Assembly: GCF_022346185.1 (NCBI RefSeq)
Contig: NZ_JAKRMS010000002.1
Span: 1-64,000, forward strand
Source of the DNA: Cellulomonas sp. ACRRI
Lineage (GTDB): Bacteria > Actinomycetota > Actinomycetes > Actinomycetales > Cellulomonadaceae
Direction of reading: 5' to 3'
DNA length: 64,000 bases
In this document: positions 16,858-26,090 of the stretch, piece after piece
Layout: each line of letters opens with the position of its first letter
How positions within the stretch are numbered: position 1 is the first letter of the stretch
Program-made: the position numbers and the translations under genes
Notes under the pieces: generated by a model
Database searches by the model: none
What the model saw: only the letters and a program-made list of their open reading frames with translations
Told to the model about the DNA's origin: nothing

Positions 16858-16901
16858 CCCGCGCGCCGGCCGCGCTCCGCGAGGAGCCGGGCCGGCGCGG
16901 G
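16858..16901. terminator. Bidirectional terminator between pgm and the MerR gene
   Basis: CCCGCGCGCCGGCC (16858-16871) pairs with GGCCGGCGCGGG (16890-16901) to give about 12 base pairs with a two-base bulge. It directly abuts the pgm stop codon and precedes the stop of the convergent MerR-family gene. Confidence 0.65.
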
Positions 16902-16930
16902 GCCGGTGGACGCGTCCGCGACGGGCGACG

Positions 16931-17755
16931 TCACGCCGTGGCGACCGGGAGGCAGACCCGGGTGACCCAGGCCGACGGGTCGGGCTCGGTCACCGGGCCG
17001 ACCACGTACACGTTGCGCATCGGGCCGGCGACCCGCAGACCGCGCGCCGCGATCCACGCGCCGAGCTCGGCCATGACCGCGCCGACGCCCGCGTACGGGC
17101 CGTGCAGCTCGCCGACGACAGCGTCGACCGCCGGCTCCTCGACGTACCGCACGCCGTCGACCTCCGGGAACGGCACGGCGACGTCGAGCTGGACCTCGAC
17201 GTCGGCGTCCTGCTCGACGAAGCCCTCGTCGTGGAACACCGCGACGGCCGCCGCGTCCGGCGCCGGGACCGTCCCGGCCGCGTCGAGCGCGGCCCCGAGC
17301 CGCTGCCAGAGCAGCCCCTCGTCGTCGTAGGTCGGGATGGTGCCCCGGAGCGACGCGACGCGGCGCGCGGGCAGGGTCGTGCGGGTGACGGTGGTGGACA
17401 TGACGGGTCCTTCCAGGTCGGTGAGGAATCGGTCGATGTCCGCGAGCCGGCCCTCCGCCACGGCGATCTCCGCCTGGACGGCCCTCCGCCGCTCGAGCAG
17501 CACCGCCCGCAGCTGCGCCTCGTCGTCGAACGGGGCGCACGCCGCGAGGTCGTGCACGCCCACCCCGGCGTCGCGCAGCGCCCGGACGCGTCCGGCCGTG
17601 CGCAGCAGCGCGGGGTGGTAGCTGCGGTACCCGCTGAGCGGGTCGACCCGGGTGGGCGGGAGCACGCCGTGCTCGTCGTAGTGCCGCAGCATGCGGATGC
17701 TGAGCATCGACAGGCGGGAGAACTCGCCGATCGTGAGGAGCCGGTCGTCGGACAT
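16931..17755 (-). CDS. MerR-family regulator with GyrI-like effector domain (BmrR type)
   Basis: A 274-residue regulator. The N-terminal winged helix-turn-helix reads LLTIGEFSRLSMLSIRMLRHYDEHG, with the MerR wing VDPLSGYRSYHPALL. A dimerisation coiled coil follows (ERRRAVQAEIAVAEGRLADID). The C-terminal half (about residues 120-274) looks like a GyrI/SOUL-type small-molecule binding domain, as in BmrR-like multidrug sensors. ATG 17755 was preferred; two upstream in-frame starts are possible. No adjacent efflux gene is visible, so its target is unclear and it may act only on itself. Confidence 0.85.
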   Translation of the reverse strand: MSDDRLLTIGEFSRLSMLSIRMLRHYDEHGVLPPTRVDPLSGYRSYHPALLRTAGRVRALRDAGVGVHDLAACAPFDDEAQLRAVLLERRRAVQAEIAVAEGRLADIDRFLTDLEGPVMSTTVTRTTLPARRVASLRGTIPTYDDEGLLWQRLGAALDAAGTVPAPDAAAVAVFHDEGFVEQDADVEVQLDVAVPFPEVDGVRYVEEPAVDAVVGELHGPYAGVGAVMAELGAWIAARGLRVAGPMRNVYVVGPVTEPDPSAWVTRVCLPVATA

Positions 17756-17864
17756 GTCCACGACCCCACACCCTGCCACCGTGGGAGGGTCCAGCCCTCG
17801 GCGCGCGGCGGCGCCCGGACCCGCCTACCGTGGCCCGACCAGGCCGCCCAGCGAAGGAGCAGTG

Positions 17865-18029
17865 ATGAGCGAGGACGTCACGCCGTTCCCCGAGGACTCC
17901 CCCGACGCCCTGACCGAGCCGGACGTGGACGAGGTCCGCGACGACGAGGTCTCGGACGAGGAGGTCGCCCGGTCGATGCCGGACGCCAGCCCGTCCGACC
18001 AGGACCCGGGCTCGTACCTCAACCCCTGA
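17865..18029 (+). CDS. Small acidic hypothetical protein (54 aa)
   Basis: The frame starts at ATG 17865 with AAGGAG (17854-17859) five bases upstream and a TACCGT -10 at 17826-17831. The 54-residue product is extremely acidic (about twenty Asp/Glu against two or three basic residues) and ends in DPGSYLNP. It has no hydrophobic segment. I do not recognise the family. Its stop overlaps the stop of the convergent DUF998 gene by 11 bases. The good translation and promoter signals make it a likely real gene. Confidence 0.65.
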   Translation: MSEDVTPFPEDSPDALTEPDVDEVRDDEVSDEEVARSMPDASPSDQDPGSYLNP

Positions 18030-18720
18030 GACCGCCCGCCGCGCCGAGCCTCAGTGACGACTCGGCGCGGCGGCGCGACAGCAGCGCCACCACCAGGACG
18101 AGGGGCGCCAGCGACTCCGCTCCGGCCACCGCCCGCTCGGCCAGACCCTCGGCCAGGCCGGCCCGGACGGCCTCCGCGACGAACCAGCCCAGGAGCCCGA
18201 GCAGCACCGCCGTCGCCGGCGCCAGCACCGCCGGCCGCAGCGGTGACGGACCGTCGCGGCGCACCGAGGCGGCCGGCCACAGCGCGAGCGCGCCGAACGC
18301 CACGCCGGCGGCGATCCCGTGGGCGTGCGGCGCCCGGTCGAGCGGCAGCAGACCGACCGCCGCCGTGGCGACGCCGCCGAGCGCGAGCCCGAGCCTGCCC
18401 GTTCTCGGCAGGCCCACCAGGCCGGACGCGGTGACGACGTGCGCGACGCCTGTGACCAGGAGACCGGCGGTCATGACGCCGGGGTGCGGCACGTCCGCGG
18501 TCGCGAGCTCGCTGATGGTCCGGCGCACCGGGTCGAACCCGGGGGCGACGGCCTCGGCGAGCAGCCACCCGCCGATCATCGCGACGGGTGCGACGGCGGC
18601 CGGCACGACGGCCCAGCGACGGGGCGACGTGATGCGGGGGCGGCCCGCGGGAGGGTGGTCGGCGGGCGCGTGGCCGGCGGGCGCGGGGTCGGCGGGCGCG
18701 GCGTGGCGCGGGCGGGGCAT
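18019..18720 (-). CDS. DUF998 family integral membrane protein
   Basis: A 233-residue protein with about six membrane segments after a 35-residue Pro/Ala/His-rich cytoplasmic N-terminus. VAPGFDPVRRTISELATADVPHPGVMTAGLLVTG is the conserved DUF998 region. The function is unknown. TAGCGT lies six bases before the ATG, indicating a leaderless transcript. Confidence 0.82.
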   Translation of the reverse strand: MPRPRHAAPADPAPAGHAPADHPPAGRPRITSPRRWAVVPAAVAPVAMIGGWLLAEAVAPGFDPVRRTISELATADVPHPGVMTAGLLVTGVAHVVTASGLVGLPRTGRLGLALGGVATAAVGLLPLDRAPHAHGIAAGVAFGALALWPAASVRRDGPSPLRPAVLAPATAVLLGLLGWFVAEAVRAGLAEGLAERAVAGAESLAPLVLVVALLSRRRAESSLRLGAAGGLRG

Positions 18721-18807
18721 CGCCGCACGCTAGCCGCGGGACCCGCCGTCCGCCCGCCAGGACCGCCCCCGGTCGCGTGCCCGGCCGCCAGCCGCTAGAC
18801 CGGGACC

Positions 18808-19488
18808 ATGACCGGCACCGACGCACCGACCGCCGTCCTGCTCGACATCGACGGGACGCTCGTCGACTCGAACTTCCTGCACGTGCACGCCTGGGTCCAG
18901 GCGTTCGCCGAGGTCGGGCACCCCGTCGACGCGTGGCGCGTGCACCGGCGCATCGGCATGGGCTCCGGCCGGCTGATCGGCGAGCTGCTCGGCGACGACG
19001 CGGACCGGCTGGGCGACGACGCGAAGGAGCGGCACACCGCGCGCTACGCGGAGCTCGCCGGGCTGCTCCGTCCGTTCGGCGGCGCGCGCGACCTGGTGCG
19101 GACGCTGGCGGACCGCGGCGTGCGCGTGGTGCTGTCGACGTCGGCGGCCCCCGAGGAGCTGGAGAAGCTCCGGGCGACGCTCGACGTCGACGACCTCGTG
19201 CAGGTCACCGGCGCGGAGGACGTCGACGAGGCGAAGCCCGAGCCGGACCTGGTGCACGCCGCGCTCGACCTGGCCGGGGTGCCGGCGGACCGGGCGGTGT
19301 TCGTCGGCGACTCCGTGTGGGACGTCGAGGCCGCCGTGCGCGCCGGCGTGCCGTGCGTCGGCGTCCTGTCCGGCGGCACCTCCGAGGCGGAGCTGCGGGA
19401 CGCCGGCGCGGCGGCGGTGGTCGAGGACGTCGCGGCGCTGCTGCGGGACCTCGACGCGACGCCGGTGGGGGCGCTGCTGCGCGGCTGA
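18808..19488 (+). CDS. HAD-superfamily hydrolase, phosphoglycolate-phosphatase/beta-PGM-like
   Basis: A 226-residue haloacid-dehalogenase phosphatase. Motif I is LLDIDGTLVDSN with the nucleophilic Asp, motif II is VVLSTSA, and motif III/IV is KPEPDLVHAAL with VFVGDSVWDVEAA. A helical cap of type C1 lies between motifs I and II. The likely substrate is a small sugar or glycolate phosphate. A weak -10 (TAGACC) lies six bases before the ATG. Confidence 0.88.
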   Translation: MTGTDAPTAVLLDIDGTLVDSNFLHVHAWVQAFAEVGHPVDAWRVHRRIGMGSGRLIGELLGDDADRLGDDAKERHTARYAELAGLLRPFGGARDLVRTLADRGVRVVLSTSAAPEELEKLRATLDVDDLVQVTGAEDVDEAKPEPDLVHAALDLAGVPADRAVFVGDSVWDVEAAVRAGVPCVGVLSGGTSEAELRDAGAAAVVEDVAALLRDLDATPVGALLRG

Positions 19489-19510
19489 CGGCGTCGCCGG
19501 GGGCGGGGGG

Positions 19511-19804
19511 TCAGGCGGCCGGGTCGGCGACCAGGTCGCCGTACTCCGGGTGGTCCTCGACGAAGGCCCGCACGAACGGGCAGCGCGGCTCGATGCGGTC
19601 CCCCGCGGCGCGCACCGCGTCCAGCGCCTCGCGCACCAGCGTCGAGCCGACACCGTGCCCCTCCTGCCGCGGGTCGACCTCGGTGTGCGTGAACACGACG
19701 ACCCCCGGGCGCCGCCGGTACTCCGCGACCCCGAGCACGGTGCCCTCGTCGTCGGTGATCTCGAAGCGCTGCTGGTCGGCCACGTCCGTCACGTGCGTCG
19801 TCAT
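19511..19804 (-). CDS. Small GNAT-like N-acetyltransferase (YidJ/Acetyltransf_CG type)
   Basis: A 97-residue protein of the compact GNAT branch. The acetyl-CoA loop region is HTEVDPRQEGHGVGSTLVREALD. The C-terminal CPFVRAFVEDHPEYGDLV is diagnostic of this small family. The acceptor is unknown. GATACT lies seven bases before the ATG, so it is probably leaderless. It is divergent from the MFS gene. Confidence 0.88.
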   Translation of the reverse strand: MTTHVTDVADQQRFEITDDEGTVLGVAEYRRRPGVVVFTHTEVDPRQEGHGVGSTLVREALDAVRAAGDRIEPRCPFVRAFVEDHPEYGDLVADPAA

Positions 19805-19875
19805 GCCGCCGAGTATCCGGCCGACCGGCCGATATCCGCGAGCGGGGTGTCGGCGGCGGGTGCGACACTGACGAC

Positions 19876-21282
19876 GTGCTGGGGCCCTACCGCGACGTGC
19901 TCTCCCGTCCGGGGGCGCTGGCGTTCTCCGCCGCGGGCGTGGTCGCCCGGCTCCCGATGTCCATGGTCGGCATCGGGATCGTGCTGATGGTCCAGGCGCT
20001 CTACGACTCGTACGGGCTCGCGGGGAGCGTGTCCGCGGCGTACGTGCTGGCGCAGGCCGTGTGCTCGCCGCAGCTCGCCCGCCTGGTCGACCTGCACGGG
20101 CAGGCGCGGGTCATGCGCCCCGCGGTCACCGTGTCCGCCACGGCGCTGGTCGGCCTGGTCGCGTGCGCGCTCGCCGGCGCCCCGGTGTGGTCGCTGTACG
20201 CCACCGCCGTGGTGGTCGGCGCGACCGTCGGCTCCTTCGGCGCGCTGGTCCGCGCCCGCTGGTCGCACGTCCTGGACGACCCGCGCGCGCTGCACACCGC
20301 GTACTCGCTGGAGTCGGCGCTGGACGAGCTGGTGTTCGTCGTCGGGCCGATCCTCGCCACCACGCTCGCCACCGCCGTCACCCCGTCCGCCGGACTCGTC
20401 GTGCCGGTGCTCGGCATGGTGCTCGGCGGGTTCTGGTTCCTCGGTCAGCGCGCGACGCAGCCGCCGCCGCACCCGCGCGAGGTCGTCACCGCGCCCGACG
20501 GGACCCCGGTGCGACGCCGCTCGGTCATGCGGTCCGGGGGCATGGTCGTGCTCGCGGTCGTGTTCGTCGCGATGGGCGCGATCTTCGGCGGCACCGACGT
20601 CAGCACCGTCGCCTTCGCCGAGGAGTCCGGCAGGCCCGGTCTCGCTGGCGTCATCCTCGCGGTGTTCGCGTGCGGGTCGATGATCTCGGGCCTGCTCTAC
20701 GGCGCCCGGCACTGGACGACCCCGCTGTGGCGGCGCTTCGCGATCGGGATGGTCGCGCTGGCGCTGGGGGCGTCGCTGTTCGTGCTCGTCGACTCGATGG
20801 CGATGCTGGCGGTCGTCATGTTCGTCGCCGGCTTCGCGATCGCGCCGACCCTGATCAACGGCAACGGACTCGTGCAGGACCTCGTGCCGCGCGAGCGGCT
20901 GACCGAGGGGCTGACCTGGGTCGGGACGTCGCTCGGGGTCGGGGTGTCGGTCGGGTCGTGGGTCGCGGGGCTGCTCATCGACCGGCAGGGGTCGCACGGC
21001 GGGTACCTCGTGGTGGTCGGCGCTGCGGTGCTGGCGGTCGTGGCCGTGCTGGGGTCGCTGCGGGTCCTCCGGGCCGGGGCGGCGGAGCGCGGGCCGGGGA
21101 CGGCGGAGCGGGCACCGGGCGCAGCAGAGCGGGTGCCGGGCGCGGCGACCGTGGCCGGCTCCGCGGAACCGGGCGGCGACGCGGGTGCGGCGACCACGCG
21201 GATCGGCGATGCCGACGCGGAGGCCGAGGGCGTCTCCGCGCTCGGCCGCGACGCCACGCCGGGAGGCGACGCGCGCCGCTGA
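19876..21282 (+). CDS. Major facilitator superfamily transporter
   Basis: A 468-residue protein with about 12 predicted membrane helices in two sets of six. The region YSLESALDELVFVVGPIL is typical of a group of actinobacterial MFS exporters. The final 60 or so residues form a soluble, low-complexity tail with repeated AAERGPGTAERAPG-type units. GACACT lies six bases before the GTG start (leaderless). The substrate is unknown; small-molecule or drug efflux is most likely. Confidence 0.85.
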   Translation: MLGPYRDVLSRPGALAFSAAGVVARLPMSMVGIGIVLMVQALYDSYGLAGSVSAAYVLAQAVCSPQLARLVDLHGQARVMRPAVTVSATALVGLVACALAGAPVWSLYATAVVVGATVGSFGALVRARWSHVLDDPRALHTAYSLESALDELVFVVGPILATTLATAVTPSAGLVVPVLGMVLGGFWFLGQRATQPPPHPREVVTAPDGTPVRRRSVMRSGGMVVLAVVFVAMGAIFGGTDVSTVAFAEESGRPGLAGVILAVFACGSMISGLLYGARHWTTPLWRRFAIGMVALALGASLFVLVDSMAMLAVVMFVAGFAIAPTLINGNGLVQDLVPRERLTEGLTWVGTSLGVGVSVGSWVAGLLIDRQGSHGGYLVVVGAAVLAVVAVLGSLRVLRAGAAERGPGTAERAPGAAERVPGAATVAGSAEPGGDAGAATTRIGDADAEAEGVSALGRDATPGGDARR

Positions 21283-21402
21283 CGGCGCCCGCACTCCGCC
21301 CCGGCCAGGGCCGAGACCCCACCGCGTCGCCCCGGTCGGCCGGCGCCGGGTCGCCGATCGCCCGCCGCCGGTCGCCGGTCGCCGGTCGCCGAGAGTGCAA
21401 CG

Positions 21403-21445
21403 GACACGTCGAGCGAGCATGCGCTGGGTACTCGCTCGACGTGTC
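21403..21445. terminator. Perfect 15-bp inverted repeat between convergent genes
   Basis: GACACGTCGAGCGAG (21403-21417) and CTCGCTCGACGTGTC (21431-21445) pair perfectly around a 13-base loop. It lies in the 250-base gap between the MFS gene and the large membrane protein gene and can terminate both. The rest of the gap shows only a short run of GCCGGTC microrepeats just before it (about 21366-21390). Confidence 0.7.
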
Positions 21446-21532
21446 GGGTGCCCGGTCGGCGACGACCGCGGGCGCGACGCGGGCGGACGGGGCGGCGCAC
21501 CCGCCCGCACGGCGCACCCGCCCGCGCGCCGA

Positions 21533-24500
21533 TCAGCGCAGGACGCCCCCGGCGGCCGCGCGGCCCTCCGCGACCGCCGTGCGCCGACGCTCCGCGAACA
21601 CGCCGAGCACCAGCAGCAGCCCGCCCGCGGCGAGCAGCGTGAGCAGCCACGGGCCCGCCGACACCGTGCGCCCGAGCTGTGCCGCGAAGACGCTGAGCAC
21701 CGCCACCGGCAGCGCGCCCGCCCCGAGCACGAGGGGCGCGCGCAGCATCTCGCGCGCGCCCTCGAGCATGAAGCCCAGCGCCAGGACGACCACCAGGATC
21801 GCGCGCCAGGTCATGGGGTCGGTCCAGATCGCCAGCATGGACGGGCCGAGGGTCGCCAGGATGCCCGGGGTCAGCGTGGCGAGCGACGTCGCGCGGCCGA
21901 CCGGCCACGCGGGCCGCAGCCCGACCGGGCCGCCCGCGCCCGCACCCGCGGCGGCCGCCCCTCGTCCGAGCGCACCGGGCGCGGCCCCCGGGCCGGGCAG
22001 CGCGGCGCGCAGCGCGACCCAGCCCATCGCCGTCAGCGCGAGGCCCAGCGGCAGGGCGAACACCTCGACGCGGAGCTCGCGCGGGCTCCACGCGCCGATC
22101 GCCCAGGCGAGCGCGGCGAGCCACAGCACCCAGCCCGGCGGGACGTCGGTGGCGAGCGAGCCGCGCTCCCCGGAGGCCTCCGACCGCACCGCGGCGACGG
22201 CGAGCGCCAGGAGGCCGAGCTCGACGACCCACCCGGTCCAGGTGAGCGCCCAGGACGGCCGCACGGCGACCAGCGCACCGACGGTGAACGCCAGCAGCGC
22301 GGGCGCGAGCGCCCAGCGACGCAGCGCGGCGGCGCGGGCGGCGCGGGCGGCCCGGCGCGGGTCGGGCCCGGCGGGGACCCCGGGCGGGCGGGCGCCGGAC
22401 CCTGCGGCGGCGGCCGCCCAGGTCCCCGCGGGCGCCGGGGCGGACGCGAGCCGGTCGACGAGCAGCCGGCCGAGCGCGCCGAGCAGCACCGCCCCGGCCA
22501 GGGACCAGAGCAGCGCCGCCCCGAACAGCCGGGCGTTGGCGACCCCGCCCGCGACCGGCGTGCTCGCCGCGAGGTGCGCCGCGCGGACCGCGCCCGCGAG
22601 CGCCGCCGCGGCCCCGCCGACCAGCAGGGGCTCGGTGAGCGCCGACCAGGCGCGCGCCCCGGCGGCAGGTCGTCGGTCGAGGGCCCCGGTCACGACCGCG
22701 AGGCCCGCGACGGCGAGCAGCACGGCCGACCGGGCGCCCACGTCACGACCGGCGACGGCGAGCAGCAGCGTCGGGCCGACGAGCAGCGCGACCCCGGCGG
22801 CGACGAGCGGCCGCCACCGGGCGCCCCGGCGCGCGAGGAGGGTGCCGACCAGGATCGCGGCCAGCGCCGGGGGCGCGGTGTACGCCTCGACGAGGCCGAC
22901 GCCCCACCAGACGAGCGCGGACCAGGCGACGCCGCACCACAGCAGGGCCGCCGGCCACCAGGCGGGCCGCCGGTCCGGCCGCAGCGCCACCGCGGTCGCC
23001 CCCGCGCCGAGCAGGGCGCAGAGCACCAGGACGGTGTCGGCGCCGGTGGGGGTGCGGGCGATGCCGAGCAGCAGCGCGACGGCGCCGGTGCCGGCGGCGG
23101 CCAGCTCGACCGCGACCCGCGCGTGGTCGCCCGGCGTGCCCGGGGACCGGTGCCGCAGCCGGTCGCCGATCGCCGGGGCGGCCACCGCGGCCGCGGCGGC
23201 GAGCACCGCGACGACGGGGAGCAGCACCGGCGAGCCGGAGCCGGGGAGCAGCTGGGCGCCCGCGCAGATCACCACGACCGCCACGGTGGGCAGCACGAGG
23301 GCCGCCGCGGTGACCCGGGCCCACGACGGCACGGGCCGGCGGCGGGTGTCGAGCAGGAGGACCTCCACGAGCAGCAGCGCCGCGGCGGCTCCTGCCCCCC
23401 ACCAGGTGCGGTCGAACGCGACGGCCGCCACCGCGACCACCGCGGGCACGAGCGCGACGACCAGCACGCCCAGCCAGGTGTCGTCGCCGACGCGGGGCAG
23501 CACCGCCAGCGCCGCCGCCACCACGAGCAGCGCGACCGCGACGCCGCCGACCACGCCGAACCCGTCCCAGCCCGACCAGCCGAGCACGGCCGCGAGCACC
23601 GCCCCGGCGTAGGCCGTGGCGAGCCCGACCAGCACCGCGCCGACGTCCCGCGGCAGGAGCGCCCGGGCCCGCAGCAGCAGGACGGCGACCGCGACGGCGC
23701 CGAGGGCGGTCGTCGGGCGGGACACCCAGGTCAGCAGGGCCAGGAAGGCGATCTGCGCGAACGCCGCCGGGACGGCGGTGGCGCGCCACGGCGCGGCCGG
23801 GGCGGGGCGCACGAGAGCACGGTCGGACGGGTCGACGGCGACGCCGGGTGCCACGCCGCGGCCGGGCGGCGCCGCCGGGGTCCCGGCGGGTCCGGCACCG
23901 CGCGTCACGGCGGGGACCCGCCGGGCGACCTCGACCAGCGCCGCGGCGAGCACGAGCTCGGCGGCGAGCAGCGCGACCGACCACGACCGCAGGAGCGCGA
24001 CGGCGACCCACGCGGCCAGGACGACCGCCGCGGGCAGGCACGCCCGGCCGACGACCACCGCCGCGTGCTGCCGCCACACCGTGGCGCGGACCGGGACCCC
24101 GCCGGTCGCGACCGGGTACCGGGCCGGTGCCGGGTGGCCCGGCGCCGGCCGGCCGGGCGCGTGCGGGCCGGCGACGGGGACCGACTCCGCCACCGGCGCG
24201 AGCGGCACGCGGCCGATCGCCGCGAGCGTCGCGGCGAGCACCACGGCGGCGAGCACCGGGCCGGCACCGGCCCCGAAGCCCGTGGCGTCGAACGCGCCGG
24301 GCACCAGCGCCCAGCCGGCGCCCGTCCGGGGCGAGCCGCCATCGACCCGGACGGCACCGAGCAGCCCCAGCGTCTCCAGGACGCCCACCGCGGTCCCGGG
24401 CCCGGCGGTGAGCACGAGCGCCGTCCAGCCGCCGGCGACCTGCGCGCGGTACGGCACGTCCGCGGCGCGGTCGCCGGGCAGCAGGCGCGGCACCAGGACG

Positions 24501-25828
24501 ACCAGCGCCCAGGCCGCGGCGGCCGCCAGCGGCACGGTGCCCAGCGGAGCGGGCAGCACGGACGCGACCGCCACGCCCGCCGACAGCACGGCCATGCCGC
24601 CGGCGGCCCACACCCACGCCGTGGCGGCACCCCACGCGGGCCGCTCGGCGAGCGCCTGCGCGCGGGTCACGGCGGCGGACAGCAGGAGCGCCACCGCGAG
24701 GCCGCCGGTCTCCCAGCCGGTCACCGGCTCCGGGAGCGCGACGGCGGCGAGCAGGGCGCCGCCGATCAGCGCGAGGGCCCCGAGGGCGAGCAGCGCGTCG
24801 ACGACCGCCCCGTCGGTGCCGAACCGCCCCGCGACCGCCCGGCGGTACCCGGCGCGGACGAGGGTCACGAGCGCCGCGGCGAGCAGGGCCAGGTGCCACG
24901 CCCACGGACCCGGCCACGCGGCGGCGACGCACAGCGGCACGAGCGGCAGCACCAGCACCGCGACCGTCCAGGCGCGGACCCGGACGGCGAGGCCGGCGGC
25001 GGGCAGGCCCACACCCACCGCGAGCAGCAGGAAGGCCAGCGCGAGCCACCGGGTGGGCCCGTCGGCGAGGAGCGCGATCATCCAGGCGTCCACGACCGCG
25101 AGGGCCGCCACGAGCCCGCCGACCGCCTCCGCCGACGCGCCCAGGCCGGTCCGGCGCAGCGCGAGCGTCCCGGCGACGGCCCCGGCCGTGGCGACCAGCA
25201 TCACCACGACCCGCGGGCCCGGGGAGCCGGCGAGGAAGAAGAACGCGAACACGAGCGCCGCGGCGGCGACCAGCCCGGCCCCGGCGAGCACGAACAGCCG
25301 GGCGACGTCGAACGGCCGCTCGGCTGCGGCGGCGGGCACCGGGGGCACGGGCCGGCCGGGCCCGCGCGGCGGGACCGCACCGCCCGCACCGCCGTACGGC
25401 GCGGCACCTGCCGTCGGGACGGGCCCCCACGGCGGCACGGCACCGGGCGCGGGCGCGGCACCGGGCACGGGCACCGCACCGGGCACGGGCACGCCACCGG
25501 GCACGGGCACGCCACCGGGCACGGGCGCCGCGCCAGGTGCAACGGGCCCGCCCGGGGCCCCCGCCACCGGCCGCCACGCGGCGGGCCGCGCGACGCCCGC
25601 GCCGGCCGCCACGCCCTGCCGCGCCCGCACGCCGTCGACGACCTCCCGCCGCGCGTCGAGCGCCCGGACCGCCGCGCGCGAGGCGTCGGCGATCCGCGCC
25701 CCGTCGGCGCCGCCCAGGTCGAGTCCGCACCGGGCGCAGCGCGTCGTCGTGAGGGTCGCGCCGCACGCGGCGCACCGCGTGAAGTCGAGCAGCTGGCGCC
25801 GTGCGGCGTCCACGGGGGTCGGTTCCAC
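21533..25828 (-). CDS. Very large polytopic membrane protein with N-terminal zinc ribbon, SCO7613 type
   Basis: A protein of about 1431 residues. The N-terminus carries a double CxxC zinc ribbon (CAACGATL...CARCGLDL), then a helical stretch and a Pro/Gly/Val-rich linker with five 18-base repeats. After that come more than 1000 residues of nearly uninterrupted Leu/Ala/Val-rich membrane segments, perhaps thirty or more. I recognise the architecture as the actinobacterial SCO7613 C-terminal membrane family of unknown function. The GTG at 25828 was chosen; the frame is open upstream to 25897. It is a single gene with no operon partner. Confidence 0.8.
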   Translation of the reverse strand: MEPTPVDAARRQLLDFTRCAACGATLTTTRCARCGLDLGGADGARIADASRAAVRALDARREVVDGVRARQGVAAGAGVARPAAWRPVAGAPGGPVAPGAAPVPGGVPVPGGVPVPGAVPVPGAAPAPGAVPPWGPVPTAGAAPYGGAGGAVPPRGPGRPVPPVPAAAAERPFDVARLFVLAGAGLVAAAALVFAFFFLAGSPGPRVVVMLVATAGAVAGTLALRRTGLGASAEAVGGLVAALAVVDAWMIALLADGPTRWLALAFLLLAVGVGLPAAGLAVRVRAWTVAVLVLPLVPLCVAAAWPGPWAWHLALLAAALVTLVRAGYRRAVAGRFGTDGAVVDALLALGALALIGGALLAAVALPEPVTGWETGGLAVALLLSAAVTRAQALAERPAWGAATAWVWAAGGMAVLSAGVAVASVLPAPLGTVPLAAAAAWALVVLVPRLLPGDRAADVPYRAQVAGGWTALVLTAGPGTAVGVLETLGLLGAVRVDGGSPRTGAGWALVPGAFDATGFGAGAGPVLAAVVLAATLAAIGRVPLAPVAESVPVAGPHAPGRPAPGHPAPARYPVATGGVPVRATVWRQHAAVVVGRACLPAAVVLAAWVAVALLRSWSVALLAAELVLAAALVEVARRVPAVTRGAGPAGTPAAPPGRGVAPGVAVDPSDRALVRPAPAAPWRATAVPAAFAQIAFLALLTWVSRPTTALGAVAVAVLLLRARALLPRDVGAVLVGLATAYAGAVLAAVLGWSGWDGFGVVGGVAVALLVVAAALAVLPRVGDDTWLGVLVVALVPAVVAVAAVAFDRTWWGAGAAAALLLVEVLLLDTRRRPVPSWARVTAAALVLPTVAVVVICAGAQLLPGSGSPVLLPVVAVLAAAAAVAAPAIGDRLRHRSPGTPGDHARVAVELAAAGTGAVALLLGIARTPTGADTVLVLCALLGAGATAVALRPDRRPAWWPAALLWCGVAWSALVWWGVGLVEAYTAPPALAAILVGTLLARRGARWRPLVAAGVALLVGPTLLLAVAGRDVGARSAVLLAVAGLAVVTGALDRRPAAGARAWSALTEPLLVGGAAAALAGAVRAAHLAASTPVAGGVANARLFGAALLWSLAGAVLLGALGRLLVDRLASAPAPAGTWAAAAAGSGARPPGVPAGPDPRRAARAARAAALRRWALAPALLAFTVGALVAVRPSWALTWTGWVVELGLLALAVAAVRSEASGERGSLATDVPPGWVLWLAALAWAIGAWSPRELRVEVFALPLGLALTAMGWVALRAALPGPGAAPGALGRGAAAAGAGAGGPVGLRPAWPVGRATSLATLTPGILATLGPSMLAIWTDPMTWRAILVVVLALGFMLEGAREMLRAPLVLGAGALPVAVLSVFAAQLGRTVSAGPWLLTLLAAGGLLLVLGVFAERRRTAVAEGRAAAGGVLR
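25445..25534 (-). repeat. Five tandem 18-bp repeats in the SCO7613-type gene
   Basis: Units of the form GGGCACGGGCACGCCACC follow each other from 25445 to 25534 with a few substitutions. They encode a PGxVPVPG-like proline-rich linker between the zinc ribbon and the membrane part. Confidence 0.75.
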
Positions 25829-26090
25829 GAGCCGAGCGTGCCAGGTCGGGCGGGTCCGGGGCGGCCCGTCCACCGTTCCTGCGCAGGGAATCACCATGTC
25901 GGACGCCCACGGGCCCGCGCCCTGGTCGCCGCGGCGCCGGCCGGCCGCTTCCCGCGCTCGACGTGCCGACCCCCGGGGTCCGCGCCAGGGTGGAGCCGTC
26001 CCCGTGACCGACGAGACACCGCCCCCGGGTGGCGTGCGCGCAAGTCATGGGATGAATATGGCTCCACACGACAACGACAGGAGCGAGCCC

